From Anaerolineae bacterium (GTDB taxonomy: Bacteria > Chloroflexota > Anaerolineae > Aggregatilineales > Phototrophicaceae): 64,000 nt of DNA. The stretch is from the NCBI GenBank assembly GCA_014879665.1, contig JACSRP010000114.1, positions 18,486 through 82,485 of the forward strand, written 5' to 3'. How positions within the stretch are numbered: the first letter of the stretch is position 1; each line of letters opens with the position of its first letter. Shown in pieces: positions 1 through 8,772 of the stretch. Both the position numbers and the translations under genes were made by a program. Below the pieces are notes generated by a model that had not been told where the DNA came from, searched no databases, and saw only the letters and a list, made by a program, of their open reading frames with translations.

Positions 1-2
1 GA

Positions 3-764
3 GTACACAATCAGCTTGCGTTGAAGCAGCTTAATGACGCCTATAAGTTGAAAATTGAAGAACTGCACGAAGCGAAAGAAATGCAGGAACGCTTTTTGCG
101 AATTGTTTCGCACGACCTGAAAGGGCCGTTGACCAACTTGCGCATGGCGCAGTACCTGCTGCGCGAAATTGCAGGGGATCGTCCTCAGGTTTCCTCGATT
201 CTAGATAATATTGATACGACCTTGAACGATATGCATGAGTTGATACGCATTTTTCTGGATGCTTCTGCCTATCAACCGACCCGGCTCACACCGGCGCTGC
301 AAACATTTGACGCTTCACAGGTTCTCCATAAAGTCGTAGAACAGTATTCACTAGCGGCAAATAACAAGGGAACGCAAATCCAGTACGATGATTCACCGCT
401 GCCTGTTTACGCCGATCCACGATTCTTCTCGCAAATTGCCAGCAACCTGATCAGCAATGCTATTAAGTACGGCCCGGTGCGTTCAACCGTGACGGTATGG
501 TGCGAATTAAAAGATGAATTCGCGCAGTTATGTGTTGCCGATCAGGGGCCGGGCATACCGGCGTCCGAGCGGGGCCGCCTGTTCCAGATGTTTAGCCGCC
601 TGAGCACGAGGCCAACGGCGGGAGAAAACAGCTCAGGATTAGGCCTGTGGATTGTGAAGATGTTGGCTGAAGCACAGGGCGGTACCGTCGGTGTAGATTG
701 CCCGCCAGAGGGCGGCTCTATCTTCTATGCCAGAGTGCTGCGCGAGGTCGCGCGTGGGGCATAA
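3..764 (+). CDS. Sensor histidine kinase, C-terminal part (5' end outside window)
   Basis: The frame is open from base 3, so the gene begins before the window and the TTG at 21 is only an ORF-track start. What remains is a charged helical linker, the dimerisation/phosphoacceptor H-box (RIVSHDLKGPL, with the phosphorylated His) and an ATP-binding HATPase_c domain with N-box (NLISNAIKYG), G1 (DQGPGIP) and G2 (GLGLWIV). By family knowledge it autophosphorylates on His and passes the phosphate to a response regulator; the sensor part is unseen and no partner regulator lies beside it. It converges on the ferredoxin gene with a 26-bp gap. Confidence 0.93.
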   Translation, partial: VHNQLALKQLNDAYKLKIEELHEAKEMQERFLRIVSHDLKGPLTNLRMAQYLLREIAGDRPQVSSILDNIDTTLNDMHELIRIFLDASAYQPTRLTPALQTFDASQVLHKVVEQYSLAANNKGTQIQYDDSPLPVYADPRFFSQIASNLISNAIKYGPVRSTVTVWCELKDEFAQLCVADQGPGIPASERGRLFQMFSRLSTRPTAGENSSGLGLWIVKMLAEAQGGTVGVDCPPEGGSIFYARVLREVARGA

Positions 765-790
765 AACAATGGCTGTCCTATAGTGCGTAT

Positions 791-1180
791 CTATTTTCCG
801 CCGGTATCAGAATCAACTGGCGGCGGTGCATCAATCCAAATAGGTGTAGGCGTGATCGTATCTGCAGGGCGGGGGCCGGCATCTTCAACATCGCTGTTTG
901 AGATGCGGTTGACCGGCACAACAGTCATATCGTGGTCGCACAGAATCTGGCAGCTTAAGCGTACTTCACCAAGCAGCCCCCGCGCTTCCAGCCGTTCTTT
1001 TTCGGCTTCAGTCATGCGGGTTGGCTCGCCACGAATAAACTGAACCCGGCAGGTGGTGCATTTTGCGTTCCCCCCGCAGCGATGCAGAATATCAATCCCG
1101 TTGTCTTCAAGCGCCAGTACCAGCCGCCTGCCTTCAGGCACGCGAAAACTGCCATCATCTTTGAGCGTAATTTCCGGCAT
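791..1180 (-). CDS. 2Fe-2S plant-type ferredoxin
   Basis: A 129-residue soluble electron carrier. The plant-type [2Fe-2S] signature is visible as Cys-GGNAK-Cys-TT-Cys followed by the fourth Cys in LSCQILC. The ferredoxin fold fills about the first 95 residues; the last ~30 (rich in Pro, Asp and Thr) form a tail of unknown role. It follows the MaoC-like gene on the same strand with a 25-bp gap, so the two are probably co-transcribed. Which oxidoreductase it serves cannot be told from the sequence. Confidence 0.9.
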   Translation of the reverse strand: MPEITLKDDGSFRVPEGRRLVLALEDNGIDILHRCGGNAKCTTCRVQFIRGEPTRMTEAEKERLEARGLLGEVRLSCQILCDHDMTVVPVNRISNSDVEDAGPRPADTITPTPIWIDAPPPVDSDTGGK

Positions 1181-1205
1181 TTAGCAGAATCTCTTTTTTG
1201 ATAAT

Positions 1206-1667
1206 TCAGGATGTCATGTTTGGGCGTTTAAGAAACAGCGCTGTGCGCGTCACCTCAATGACTACTTCGCCATGCTGGTTGCGTCCGGTATGCTTGATCG
1301 TCACAATGCCCGCCTTCGGCCTTGAACGGCTGTCCCGTTTAGAGATAACTTCGCTCTCTACATAGACCGTGTCGCCGTGAAACACTGGGCGTGGGTGGGT
1401 GACATGTTCATAAGATAGATTGCCGACAATCGTCCCCTGCGTCAAATCGTTGACGCTGATTCCGACAACTACGCCCAGCGTGAAAATACCATTCACGATG
1501 CGCTGTCCAAATTCAGTTTTTGCCGCAAAATCCTCGTTTAAATGCAATGGTTGGTTGTTCATCGTCAAAGTGCTGAATAGCACATTGTCGGTTTCGGTAA
1601 TCGTCCGCCCGATTTCGTGCTTATAAACGGCTCCAATGACAAGATCTTCGAAGAATTTTCCAGCCAT
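1206..1667 (-). CDS. MaoC-like hotdog-fold protein (dehydratase family)
   Basis: A 153-residue single-hotdog protein of the MaoC-like dehydratase family, whose members hydrate or dehydrate acyl-CoA esters. The hydratase signature is recognisable but altered: where R-specific enoyl-CoA hydratases have an Asp and an HG pair, this protein reads NNQPLHLNEDFA and RIVNGIFT, with Asn at both catalytic positions. From memory, a MaoC subfamily near mesaconyl-CoA hydratases carries a similar QPLH and RIVN pattern, so the enzyme may still be active on another acyl-CoA. It is upstream of the ferredoxin gene in the same probable operon. Confidence 0.85.
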   Translation of the reverse strand: MAGKFFEDLVIGAVYKHEIGRTITETDNVLFSTLTMNNQPLHLNEDFAAKTEFGQRIVNGIFTLGVVVGISVNDLTQGTIVGNLSYEHVTHPRPVFHGDTVYVESEVISKRDSRSRPKAGIVTIKHTGRNQHGEVVIEVTRTALFLKRPNMTS

Positions 1668-1985
1668 GCCGTACCCCGCTATGGAAAGCCAAATGACTGC
1701 GCGCGTCAGGTTGGATTGTATCGCCTATAGAATGAATCACGAAACTGCCTGATATGAGGGGGGCATATCAGGCAGTTCGTGGGGAAAGGGCACAGGATTC
1801 AATGTCCTACGCCTAAGAGCCTATCCGTTGAATTGACAGTAAATCGCGGTCTTGTTTTTACAGTACCCGTTTGGATAGACAGGCTCACTATCCTAAATTT
1901 AACGGGCTGCCCTGAATTTATGGTTAAGCACAAATAAGCAGTGGATGAGAGGCGCAACATTTTGGCGAATAGCAAATGCGTAATC
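1668..1985. other. Intergenic region with hairpin and interrupted inverted repeat
   Basis: 318 bases without a convincing gene. It holds the 14-bp perfect hairpin described separately, and an interrupted inverted repeat in which GAGCCTATCC near 1816 faces GGATAGACAGGCTC near 1872. This might be the end of an old dispersed element. The 71-residue minus-strand ORF at 1799-2014 runs into the 3' end of the next gene in another frame, has no recognisable domain, and is not supported. Confidence 0.5.
1743..1777 (-). terminator. Perfect 14-bp hairpin downstream of the TPR protein gene
   Basis: AACTGCCTGATATG and CATATCAGGCAGTT form a perfect 14-bp stem around a 7-base G-rich loop. On the minus strand it lies after the TPR gene (which ends at 1986) and before the MaoC gene, where a terminator would be expected. 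Only a weak T run follows (TTTCG), so termination is plausible but unproven; a dispersed palindrome is the alternative. Confidence 0.45.
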
Positions 1986-3128
1986 TTACGTCCCCGGCAC
2001 GCCAATGGGCGCAACGCCCTCGATGGTGGCCGCTGGATCGCCGCCCTGCGGCGTCGCTTGCGCGCACATCATCTCAGCCTGGCTCAACTTGCTGCTGGCT
2101 TCACCGCCGCCGCTTAAACGCAGCGCGTTCTGATATTGCGCCACCGCCGGGCAGTAACCATAATTCGGGTCAAAAGCCAGCGCATCGCCATAGCCAACAT
2201 ACTGCCGGTAAAGCAGATCTACAGCCTGCTGGTAGTAGCGCCCCTGCCCGAATGCTAGCAGGCGTTCCAGCGCGCTGATCGCTTGTGGGAAGCTGATGCC
2301 GATGTTGCTCATCGCATTCAAATAGACTTCGCCAACTGTGCGCTCATAGCCAAGCTCGCCCGTTGGGATGCCCAGCGCCTCCATTTGTCCGACGATCCGG
2401 CTGCCGGCTGCCGGCTGCATGGCGTTGTAATAGTTGCGCGCTTGTGCCGCCAGCGAATCACCCAGAATCGTGCGTATGGTCACGCCCTCGAAACCCGGAT
2501 CGATGGCATTGATGGCTTCAGCAAGTTCGGCTGCGTCGTTGTAATTGCCACTGGCGTATGCTGCCTGCGCCTCGCCAAGCAGCGCCGCCAGATCATAGGC
2601 CGCCCCCGGCGTTGGTGAAGGCTGTGCTGGATCAAGGGTCGCGGTAGGCGGCGGAGTTTCTGTTGCCGTGGCTGTTTGGGTTGCGGTAGCTGTCGCTGTC
2701 GGCTGGTTGGTCATATATAACGCTGTTGCTGTTTGCGCATATTCGCCAATGCCGGGAATACCGGGTGTGATCGTCGCCAGAAATTGCAGCCGTGCATTTA
2801 ATAACACCAGATTACCGGTGGCGACATCGTTAGGAATGCGAGAAATTTGATCGCTAATCGCTGCGTTTTGCGTGGCCGTCTCGTTCACGCCAGCTTGCCG
2901 CTGCCCGCTGACCCAACCCGCTGCTCCCGAAAGGGTGACAATCATCAGCGAGAAAAAGACTAGCACTGCAAAAATTAGCGTGGTTATGCCGCAGCCACCC
3001 TTTTCCTGCCTTTGCAGAAATGGCGGATCGTCGTCATCCGGCATGATTTCCTTTGCCGCTGAAATCGGGCGATCATCATACGGGGTGCGTGGCGAGGTAT
3101 CGTCCAGCATATTTTCAGGTTCAATCAT
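1986..3128 (-). CDS. Membrane-anchored TPR protein with Thr/Pro linker
   Basis: 380 residues of unknown specific function. Order: an acidic, Pro-rich cytoplasmic N-terminus (~1-45); one transmembrane helix (~47-72, TTLIFAVLVFFSLMIV); an extracytoplasmic helical stretch; a low-complexity Thr/Ala/Pro linker (~145-175, PTATATATQT type); and a helical C-terminal part that reads as tetratricopeptide-like repeats (AAYASGNYNDAAELAEAINAIDP). Such Thr/Pro linkers are frequent in Anaerolineae surface proteins and suggest a protein standing off the membrane for protein-protein contact. It lies 88 bp from coaBC on the same strand. Confidence 0.8.
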   Translation of the reverse strand: MIEPENMLDDTSPRTPYDDRPISAAKEIMPDDDDPPFLQRQEKGGCGITTLIFAVLVFFSLMIVTLSGAAGWVSGQRQAGVNETATQNAAISDQISRIPNDVATGNLVLLNARLQFLATITPGIPGIGEYAQTATALYMTNQPTATATATQTATATETPPPTATLDPAQPSPTPGAAYDLAALLGEAQAAYASGNYNDAAELAEAINAIDPGFEGVTIRTILGDSLAAQARNYYNAMQPAAGSRIVGQMEALGIPTGELGYERTVGEVYLNAMSNIGISFPQAISALERLLAFGQGRYYQQAVDLLYRQYVGYGDALAFDPNYGYCPAVAQYQNALRLSGGGEASSKLSQAEMMCAQATPQGGDPAATIEGVAPIGVPGT

Positions 3129-3216
3129 CGCAAAATCATCGTGATTATGAGCAGTTTACCCGGCTGATTATACAGGCGGCGGCGAAAGCCTGTACAGCGC
3201 CGCTTCCCCTACGGCC

Positions 3217-4461
3217 TTACCCTGAAACGATCATCCCTGCCGCCCGTTCAACCACAATTTCGGCAACTTGCGCCTTGCTCATCAGGTCAAGCTGCTCATC
3301 GCTATCTTTAGTGAGCAGCGTCACGCGGTTGGTGTCCACGCTAAAGCCGGCATCGCTGGCGCTAATATCATTCGCAACCAGCAGGTCTACGCCTTTGCGT
3401 TCTAGCTTCGCGCGGGCGTTCGCCAGTAAATTCTCACTCTCAGCCGCAAACCCGATCACGACACGCGGAAACCCGCTTTTCTGCCGTGCCACTTTCACCG
3501 CTTCCAGAATATCTTCGTTATGCGTCAAAGGGAGCGAAAGGCTGTCCACATTGGCTGCCGTTTTTTTGATCTTCTGATCGGCAGTTGTTTGCGGGCGAAA
3601 GTCTGCTACCGCTGCCGCCATAATCAGTAAATCTGCATCGGCGCTGGCGGCCATTACCGCATCCAGCAGGCCGCGCATGGTTTCAATAGGTATAATTTTC
3701 GCACCATAGGGCGGCGGCAGGTGAACCGAGCTGATCAGCGTCACTTCCGCGCCCGCGTCCAGCGCTGCCTGCGCCAGCGCATAACCCTGCTTGCCGCTGG
3801 AGCGATTGCCGATATAACGCACCGGATCAATCGGTTCGCGGGTGCCGCCAGCAGTGATCACCACTCTCTTGCCGGCCAGTCCTCCATTTTTGCTAAATGC
3901 CCACCTGATCGCACCGATGATCGTGCCCGTTTCTGGCAGTCGCCCGCGTCCGCTAAGCCCGCTGGCAAAGCGGCCTTCTTCCGGCTCGATGATGATCGCC
4001 CCGCGCTGCCTTAGCTTTTCGACATTTTCCTGTGTGGCAGGATGTTCATACATGCCCCCATCCATCGCCGGGGCAATCACCAGAGGGCAGCGCGCTGCCA
4101 GCGCCGTGATCGCCACCAGATCGCTGGCAAAGCCGCCGGCCAGACGCGCCAGTGTATCCGCAGTTGCCGGGGCAATCACCACCAGATCGGCGGCTTCAGC
4201 CAACCCCACATGGGCGATATGTGTGGCTAATCCTAACGTGTTTGCTGCCCATAGATCGGTATAAACCGGACGCCCCGTGATCGCTTGAAAGGTGAGCGGC
4301 GTCACAAATTTTTGAGCGGCTTCCGTCATGATCGTATTTACTTCCGCGCCGTTCTGGGTCAGCTTGCTGGCAAGGTCTACCGCTTTATAGGCGGCCACGC
4401 TGCCAGTAACGCCAAGCACCACCCGTTTGTTCCTAAGCAGCGCAATCGCTTCCACGCTCAT
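3217..4461 (-). CDS. coaBC: Bifunctional phosphopantothenoylcysteine decarboxylase / phosphopantothenate-cysteine ligase CoaBC
   Basis: 414 residues with the full two-domain layout of coenzyme A biosynthesis. The N-terminal flavodoxin-like CoaC domain (~1-190) shows VVLGVTGSVAAYKAVDL, the active-site His region (ATHIAHVGLA), the PXMNxxMW-equivalent loop here reading APAMDGGMYEHPA, and the substrate-recognition loop ASGLSGRGRLPE. The C-terminal CoaB ligase domain (~200-410) starts at KRVVITAGGTREPIDPVRYIGNRSSGKQG and contains AAAVADFRP. It couples Cys to 4'-phosphopantothenate and then decarboxylates the product to phosphopantetheine in the cytoplasm. It is divergent from the SDR gene, with 93 bp between the two starts. 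Confidence 0.97.
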   Translation of the reverse strand: MSVEAIALLRNKRVVLGVTGSVAAYKAVDLASKLTQNGAEVNTIMTEAAQKFVTPLTFQAITGRPVYTDLWAANTLGLATHIAHVGLAEAADLVVIAPATADTLARLAGGFASDLVAITALAARCPLVIAPAMDGGMYEHPATQENVEKLRQRGAIIIEPEEGRFASGLSGRGRLPETGTIIGAIRWAFSKNGGLAGKRVVITAGGTREPIDPVRYIGNRSSGKQGYALAQAALDAGAEVTLISSVHLPPPYGAKIIPIETMRGLLDAVMAASADADLLIMAAAVADFRPQTTADQKIKKTAANVDSLSLPLTHNEDILEAVKVARQKSGFPRVVIGFAAESENLLANARAKLERKGVDLLVANDISASDAGFSVDTNRVTLLTKDSDEQLDLMSKAQVAEIVVERAAGMIVSG

Positions 4462-4526
4462 GTTCTATTCCCATTTCACAGGCAAAACACATTCGCACAG
4501 TATACTATTAGCCAGTCTGTAAATGA

Positions 4527-4543
4527 ACAGAATGCCATTCTGT
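4527..4543. promoter_or_regulatory. Operator-like palindrome between coaBC and SDR gene
   Basis: ACAGAATG-C-CATTCTGT is a perfect 8-bp inverted repeat with a one-base centre. It sits just upstream of the SDR ribosome-binding site (GGAG, ~4544) in the 93-bp divergent spacer. Size and position fit a dimeric repressor site, but no regulator is known; a chance palindrome cannot be excluded. Confidence 0.3.
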
Positions 4544-4554
4544 GGAGCGGAAAG

Positions 4555-5337
4555 ATGACATTTCGTGAAGATGCTTTAGCCGGGCAGCATATCGTGATCA
4601 GCGGTGGCGCCGGCGCTATCGGCGTAGCGGTGACTAAAGCGCTGAGTGATCACGGTGCGCGAGTGACCGTGAATGATATTCTGCCACGTGAAGAAGCAGT
4701 TCTCCGTTTAGAAGCAGCTGGCGTTCTGAAAGATCGTGTTCAGTATATACACGCTGATTTGACGAATCATGAGAACGTAGATCAACTGCTGGAACAAGCA
4801 CGGGTAAATTTTGGCCCCGCGCATACCCTATGCTGCCATGCAGGCATGGTGCAGGCCGCGCCGATTATCGAATTTGACGATGGTCTATGGGATCAAATTA
4901 TGGATGTGAACCTGAAAGCTGCCTATTTACTGGCGAAGGCCGGCGCGCGGGCCATGTTGAGTGACAGCGTGCGGGGGCAGATCATCTTTACTACGTCATG
5001 GGTCGGCGCTGTGCCGTGGCCGGATATTGCCGCCTACAGCGCCAGCAAAGCTGCCATGAACATGCTCATGCGCTCGTTTTCCCGTGAGCTTGCGGCGCAA
5101 GGTATCCGCGCAAATGCTGTTGCCCCCGGCATCGTCGGCGCGGGGATGGCGCTGCGTCAGTGGGAAACTGAACCCGATTATCGCGCCCGTGCGAGTAAGG
5201 CAATCCCGCTGGGCTACTTGCAGCCCGTTGAATCAGTCGCGGACGCCTTTCTATTCTTATGCAGCCCTGCCGCCAGCTATATGACCGGTTCAATTCTGCT
5301 GGTAGACGGCGGATGCAGCCTCTATCCGATGGATTAA
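4555..5337 (+). CDS. Short-chain dehydrogenase/reductase (SDR family)
   Basis: 260 residues from the ATG at 4555, which follows a GGAG; the longer ORF-track start at 4285 would run backwards through coaBC. It is a classical SDR: NAD(P)-binding glycine motif GGAGAIG (~residues 16-22), the acidic DLTNHE loop, the catalytic Ser region (FTTSWVGAV), Tyr-x-x-x-Lys as YSASK, and a C-terminal substrate end GSILLVDGG. These enzymes oxidise alcohols or reduce carbonyls with NAD(P)(H); the substrate is unknown. The motif usually written NAG reads CHAG here. It converges on the luciferase-like gene. Confidence 0.92.
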   Translation: MTFREDALAGQHIVISGGAGAIGVAVTKALSDHGARVTVNDILPREEAVLRLEAAGVLKDRVQYIHADLTNHENVDQLLEQARVNFGPAHTLCCHAGMVQAAPIIEFDDGLWDQIMDVNLKAAYLLAKAGARAMLSDSVRGQIIFTTSWVGAVPWPDIAAYSASKAAMNMLMRSFSRELAAQGIRANAVAPGIVGAGMALRQWETEPDYRARASKAIPLGYLQPVESVADAFLFLCSPAASYMTGSILLVDGGCSLYPMD

Positions 5338-5440
5338 GATAATCCCTCACCCGCTGTACTTCGGCTAACCATCCTCTCCAGTTTAGTTAGGAGCGGGCAC
5401 GCCCGTTAGGTGCGGGTGGCGGTCAAAAATGCTATCACTT

Positions 5441-6373
5441 TTAACGAAGCTGATGGAAATGCGGCAGAACTTCTTTTGCCAGAAGTTCAATGCCCGCTAA
5501 ATCTTCCTGATCCTGCCACATCAGTATCAGTCGGTACGCGCCGGCTTCCTGATACTTGCTGATATGCTCGACTATCTGTGAAGGCGTGCCGATGATCTTT
5601 TTCCGCTCTAGCAGCGAATCGCTTGGTGCCATCTCGCCGCCCGACCTTGTTCGTAGATCGGCATCATCTTTGCCGATGATGCACGGCAGCATCACCGAAC
5701 GTTTAACCGCCGCTTTGTCGCGTCCATTTTTCTCTAGAAGCTCGTCTAGCAGTGCGCCCCGTTCTTTGAACATATTGACGTTGATGTGTACGCCATTCCA
5801 TTCATCGGCATATTTCGCGGCCAGCGGTAGAGTGCGTTTTGGCCCGTTCCCGCCGATCAAAATAGGCGGCCCGCCAGCGCGAGAGGGACGAGGTAGTAAT
5901 ACTGCGCCGTCCAGCGAGTAATGCGTGCCTCCGTAGTTCACCGGCTCATCAGCGTGGTACAGCCTCGTGGTAATTTCCAGCGCGTCTTCCAGCATCTCAT
6001 AGCGCGCCAGCTGATCGTAGAAAGGGATACCAAACTGTTTGTGTTCACGTTCGTGCCAGCCTGTGCCCAATCCTAATACCATTCGCCCGCCGCTCAGGTC
6101 ATCAATTTGTGAGGCCATACGCGCAGTCAGCGCCGGATGCCGGAATGTGGTTGGCGCAACCAGCGGGCCAAATTCAATATGTTTTGTATGGTCTGCCGCA
6201 TAGGTGAGCGAAATGAAGGTTTCCAGCGAGTCATCATCCGGCGGGCCGATGGTATAGTGATCCGAGCGAAACACACATTGATAGCCCATCGTGTCAGCGG
6301 CCTCAATCAGCCTGCGCCAGCGCTCCCATGTCAGTCCCCATTGGCCTTCGATCATCAATCCGATGAAAGTCAT
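5441..6373 (-). CDS. Luciferase-like (LLM class) flavin/F420-dependent oxidoreductase
   Basis: 310 residues with the bacterial-luciferase TIM-barrel pattern: GLMIEGQWGLTWERW at the N-terminus, FGPLVAPTTFRHPALTARMAS, GRMVLGLGTGWHEREH (the cofactor-phosphate region) and PPILIGGNGPKRTLPLAAKYADEWN. The pattern fits the F420-dependent branch more than FMN alkanal monooxygenases, but the cofactor cannot be decided from sequence alone. The protein is cytoplasmic and its substrate is unknown. It is monocistronic in appearance, convergent with the SDR gene and ~69 bp downstream of the glycan cluster. Confidence 0.88.
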   Translation of the reverse strand: MTFIGLMIEGQWGLTWERWRRLIEAADTMGYQCVFRSDHYTIGPPDDDSLETFISLTYAADHTKHIEFGPLVAPTTFRHPALTARMASQIDDLSGGRMVLGLGTGWHEREHKQFGIPFYDQLARYEMLEDALEITTRLYHADEPVNYGGTHYSLDGAVLLPRPSRAGGPPILIGGNGPKRTLPLAAKYADEWNGVHINVNMFKERGALLDELLEKNGRDKAAVKRSVMLPCIIGKDDADLRTRSGGEMAPSDSLLERKKIIGTPSQIVEHISKYQEAGAYRLILMWQDQEDLAGIELLAKEVLPHFHQLR

Positions 6374-6442
6374 GCCTTATGCCCTTTAACTAAACGTCGT
6401 ATCGTTTGGGAATTGTAGCCCGATGCAAAATTCGCACCGCGT

Positions 6443-7282
6443 TCACCCCGCCGGCTTTCGCAACCGCCAGCGAATCGCCCATTCCAGCGGGCGCGAAAGC
6501 AGCCATATCAACGCCGCTCGAATCCGTCCGTGATGCAGCGTGCAGTAGGTGATCAGATCGCGGAAATAGAGACGTGTGGCGGCGGCGCTGCGCGTCACTG
6601 ATTTTTCCCGGTGTTCTATGGGTGGGGCTGCCAGAAAACGAAACTTGCGACCTCTAAATCGCCGCGCTAAATCATCTTCATTGAAATACAGCAGCAGATG
6701 ATCGCTCAATCGCAAATCTTCTCGCCGCATCAGCGTACAAGACCCCGGAATCGCCTCAACATCAAAATCTGTTGTGCGATCCCATCCCTCGTCATAGTAC
6801 CAGTGATGGTTTTCGGCCCTTTTCCGCGCAGATTGAAACATAAATTGCAGCACGGTTTGCGTGAGCAGCAGATAGGTGTAGGTTGGAATCCGCGAGCAGG
6901 TGCGCTGAATATCGCCGTTCGGGTAACGCAGCTGCATCGTTGCGCCCGCGTAATCCGGGTGACTGTCCATGAAATTGACCAGCGTTTCCAGCGCATCGGG
7001 CGGTGGCACTGTATCCGGGTTCAGCAGCAGCGCATATTCTCCGCTGGCTTTCTCCACACCGTAATTATTTCCGGCACAGAAATATAGATTTTTGCCGGGT
7101 TCCAGCAGCGTTATTTCGGAAAATTCGGCGCTCACCATACCCGCACTGCCATCGCTGGAGGCATTATCTACGACGATCACTTCAGCAAGGATTGTTGCCG
7201 CCCGTAATGCGGTCAAACATCGGCGCAGATCATCTCTGCCGTTGTAGTTCACAATGATCACGGAAATTCGTGCGGCGGTCAC
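6443..7282 (-). CDS. Glycosyltransferase family 2
   Basis: A GT-A fold glycosyltransferase (rhamnosyltransferase-like GT2): RISVIIVNYNGRDDL at the N-terminus binds the nucleotide sugar, LLLNPDT is the DxD-type metal site, and FDVEAIPGSCTLMRRE with YFNEDDLARRF form the acceptor part. I place the start at the GTG at 7282, giving 279 residues, because it makes a 4-bp GTGA overlap with the stop of the upstream methyltransferase; the ORF-track ATG at 7321 would overlap by 43 bp. It is the last gene of a four-gene minus-strand cluster that probably makes a surface polysaccharide or glycolipid. Confidence 0.9.
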   Translation of the reverse strand: MTAARISVIIVNYNGRDDLRRCLTALRAATILAEVIVVDNASSDGSAGMVSAEFSEITLLEPGKNLYFCAGNNYGVEKASGEYALLLNPDTVPPPDALETLVNFMDSHPDYAGATMQLRYPNGDIQRTCSRIPTYTYLLLTQTVLQFMFQSARKRAENHHWYYDEGWDRTTDFDVEAIPGSCTLMRREDLRLSDHLLLYFNEDDLARRFRGRKFRFLAAPPIEHREKSVTRSAAATRLYFRDLITYCTLHHGRIRAALIWLLSRPLEWAIRWRLRKPAG

Positions 7283-8037
7283 TTCCGGGCAACGACCAGC
7301 GTCATATAGTTGAACGCCCATGGCGCAGCAATTTTCACCACCCGCCCCATGCCCTCTGCCAGTGCGCTGGTCTTGTAATATCCCGGCGACTGAAAAACGC
7401 CGCCCAACCCGCGCAGTGTGAAAGCATGGCTCGTGGGTGAGACATGCTCAACCGTGAACCCAGCCGCTTTGACATTGCCCGCCAGCGCGCCGCGCGTGTA
7501 CGTACTTTCATAAAACGAGTCGTCGGTGAGGGAGCTTTTCCCGCTTGAGCGCCGCTTCCACGCCACCGCTTTATTCACAATATTCGGGTAGGGAATGGTC
7601 AGCACCAGCACGCCTTCAGGCTGTAACACGCGATACGCTTCATCTAGCGCGGGCATCATGCCCTGCTCAAAGTGCTCCAGCACGCCGAAGCTGAGATATG
7701 CGCCGAGGCTGTTTTCAGCAAAGGGTAGTTTATGCACATCTCCGCCAATCAGCGGCAGGGATGGGTCGTAGCGCCGCGAAATTTCCAGCGCGTTGACCGC
7801 ATAATCCAGCCCGTAAACCGGATAACCCATCTGACGCAGGGTGATCACCACCGCGCTTAAGCCGCTGCCAGCTTCGATGATCGGCTTATCTTTGGGCAGA
7901 AATGGAATATATTTGTGAATGGTTTCCATCGAACGTGCTGAAGCCACCGCCTCAAGCTCAATTTCGACGGATGCGCCGTCCCAGATATTTTCCCATGTTT
8001 CGCGAGTGCTGTCGTAGCGGGTAGGTTCGCTCGTCAT
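7279..8037 (-). CDS. Class I SAM-dependent methyltransferase
   Basis: 252 residues with a Rossmann-type methyltransferase core: motif I IIEAGSGLSAVVITLRQMG binds S-adenosylmethionine, YGLDYAVNALEIS is the acidic post-I strand, and GAYLSFGVLEHFEQG is motif IV. The C-terminal part may contact the acceptor. It overlaps the downstream glycosyltransferase by GTGA and follows the second methyltransferase with a 7-bp gap, which implies translational coupling. Its place between glycosyltransferases suggests methylation of a sugar or a glycan end, by inference. Confidence 0.9.
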   Translation of the reverse strand: MTSEPTRYDSTRETWENIWDGASVEIELEAVASARSMETIHKYIPFLPKDKPIIEAGSGLSAVVITLRQMGYPVYGLDYAVNALEISRRYDPSLPLIGGDVHKLPFAENSLGAYLSFGVLEHFEQGMMPALDEAYRVLQPEGVLVLTIPYPNIVNKAVAWKRRSSGKSSLTDDSFYESTYTRGALAGNVKAAGFTVEHVSPTSHAFTLRGLGGVFQSPGYYKTSALAEGMGRVVKIAAPWAFNYMTLVVARK

Positions 8038-8044
8038 TTTAGGT

Positions 8045-8749
8045 TCAATGTGTAGTTATCTTGGGCCGGGCGATAAAAATCAATTCATAAGCCGATAAAT
8101 TTGGCATGATAGCCGGTGGCGGGTTGCGATGCAGCTTTCGAGCTGCCGCATTGGCAATATTTTGAAAAAGACTACCCGCAGTGAAAAGTTTTTCTACCCG
8201 GTATCCTGCTGATTCAAGCAGCTCACGTCCAGTTTTGACAGTGTATAAGTGCAGGTGCGTCCTGTCCATCACGCCGTAATCCACATAATCGAATTTACCC
8301 GCGAGATGTTTTAGTCTAAACGCCCAATACGCAATGTTGGGCAGTGAAACTATAACGATTGCATTTGGCGCAAGCAATGTGTGGGCTTGCTTAAGTAAAT
8401 TTTCTGGATACTTAAGGTGCTCTAAAACGGCCGCTGCAAGTAAAACATCATACGGGGCGCCAGATTCTGCGATCTTTAGCGCATCCAGCATATCCAAATC
8501 TACATGATGAACTTCTTTACAACGCGTTTGCGCTATGGCTACTGCCGTGGAATCTGCCTCAAGGCCGGTGACTGTGCAGCCAAGCATTTTTTCCATGTAC
8601 CCCGAAAGGTAGCCACTGGCACAACCTAATTCCAGTACGCGGCTTTTTTCAGGGATCAGGCGCATCAATACGCTGTGTGCTTCATCAGGGTGCGCATGTT
8701 CAGGATTATAGATTTGCTCAAGGTGATATTTGGGTGCACTATCGGTCAT
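8045..8749 (-). CDS. Class I SAM-dependent methyltransferase
   Basis: 234 residues. Motif I is SRVLELGCASGYLSGYM, the acidic strand is TGLEADSTAV, and motif IV is DVLLAAAVLEHLKYPENLL; later segments (DRTHLHLYTVKTGRELLESAGY) match UbiE/COQ5-like and glycan methyltransferases. It is second in the cluster, 23 bp after the glycosyltransferase gene. The two adjacent methyltransferases are not close copies, so they likely act on different positions or sugars. Confidence 0.9.
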   Translation of the reverse strand: MTDSAPKYHLEQIYNPEHAHPDEAHSVLMRLIPEKSRVLELGCASGYLSGYMEKMLGCTVTGLEADSTAVAIAQTRCKEVHHVDLDMLDALKIAESGAPYDVLLAAAVLEHLKYPENLLKQAHTLLAPNAIVIVSLPNIAYWAFRLKHLAGKFDYVDYGVMDRTHLHLYTVKTGRELLESAGYRVEKLFTAGSLFQNIANAAARKLHRNPPPAIMPNLSAYELIFIARPKITTH

Positions 8750-8772
8750 CTATGGGTCATTTCCGGCGCTTG

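Noticed and set aside
1799-2014. 71-residue minus-strand ORF
   Set aside because: It overlaps the end of the TPR gene in another frame and has no family features.
4285-4554. Upstream extension of the SDR ORF
   Set aside because: It runs through the start of divergent coaBC, and a GGAG precedes ATG 4555.
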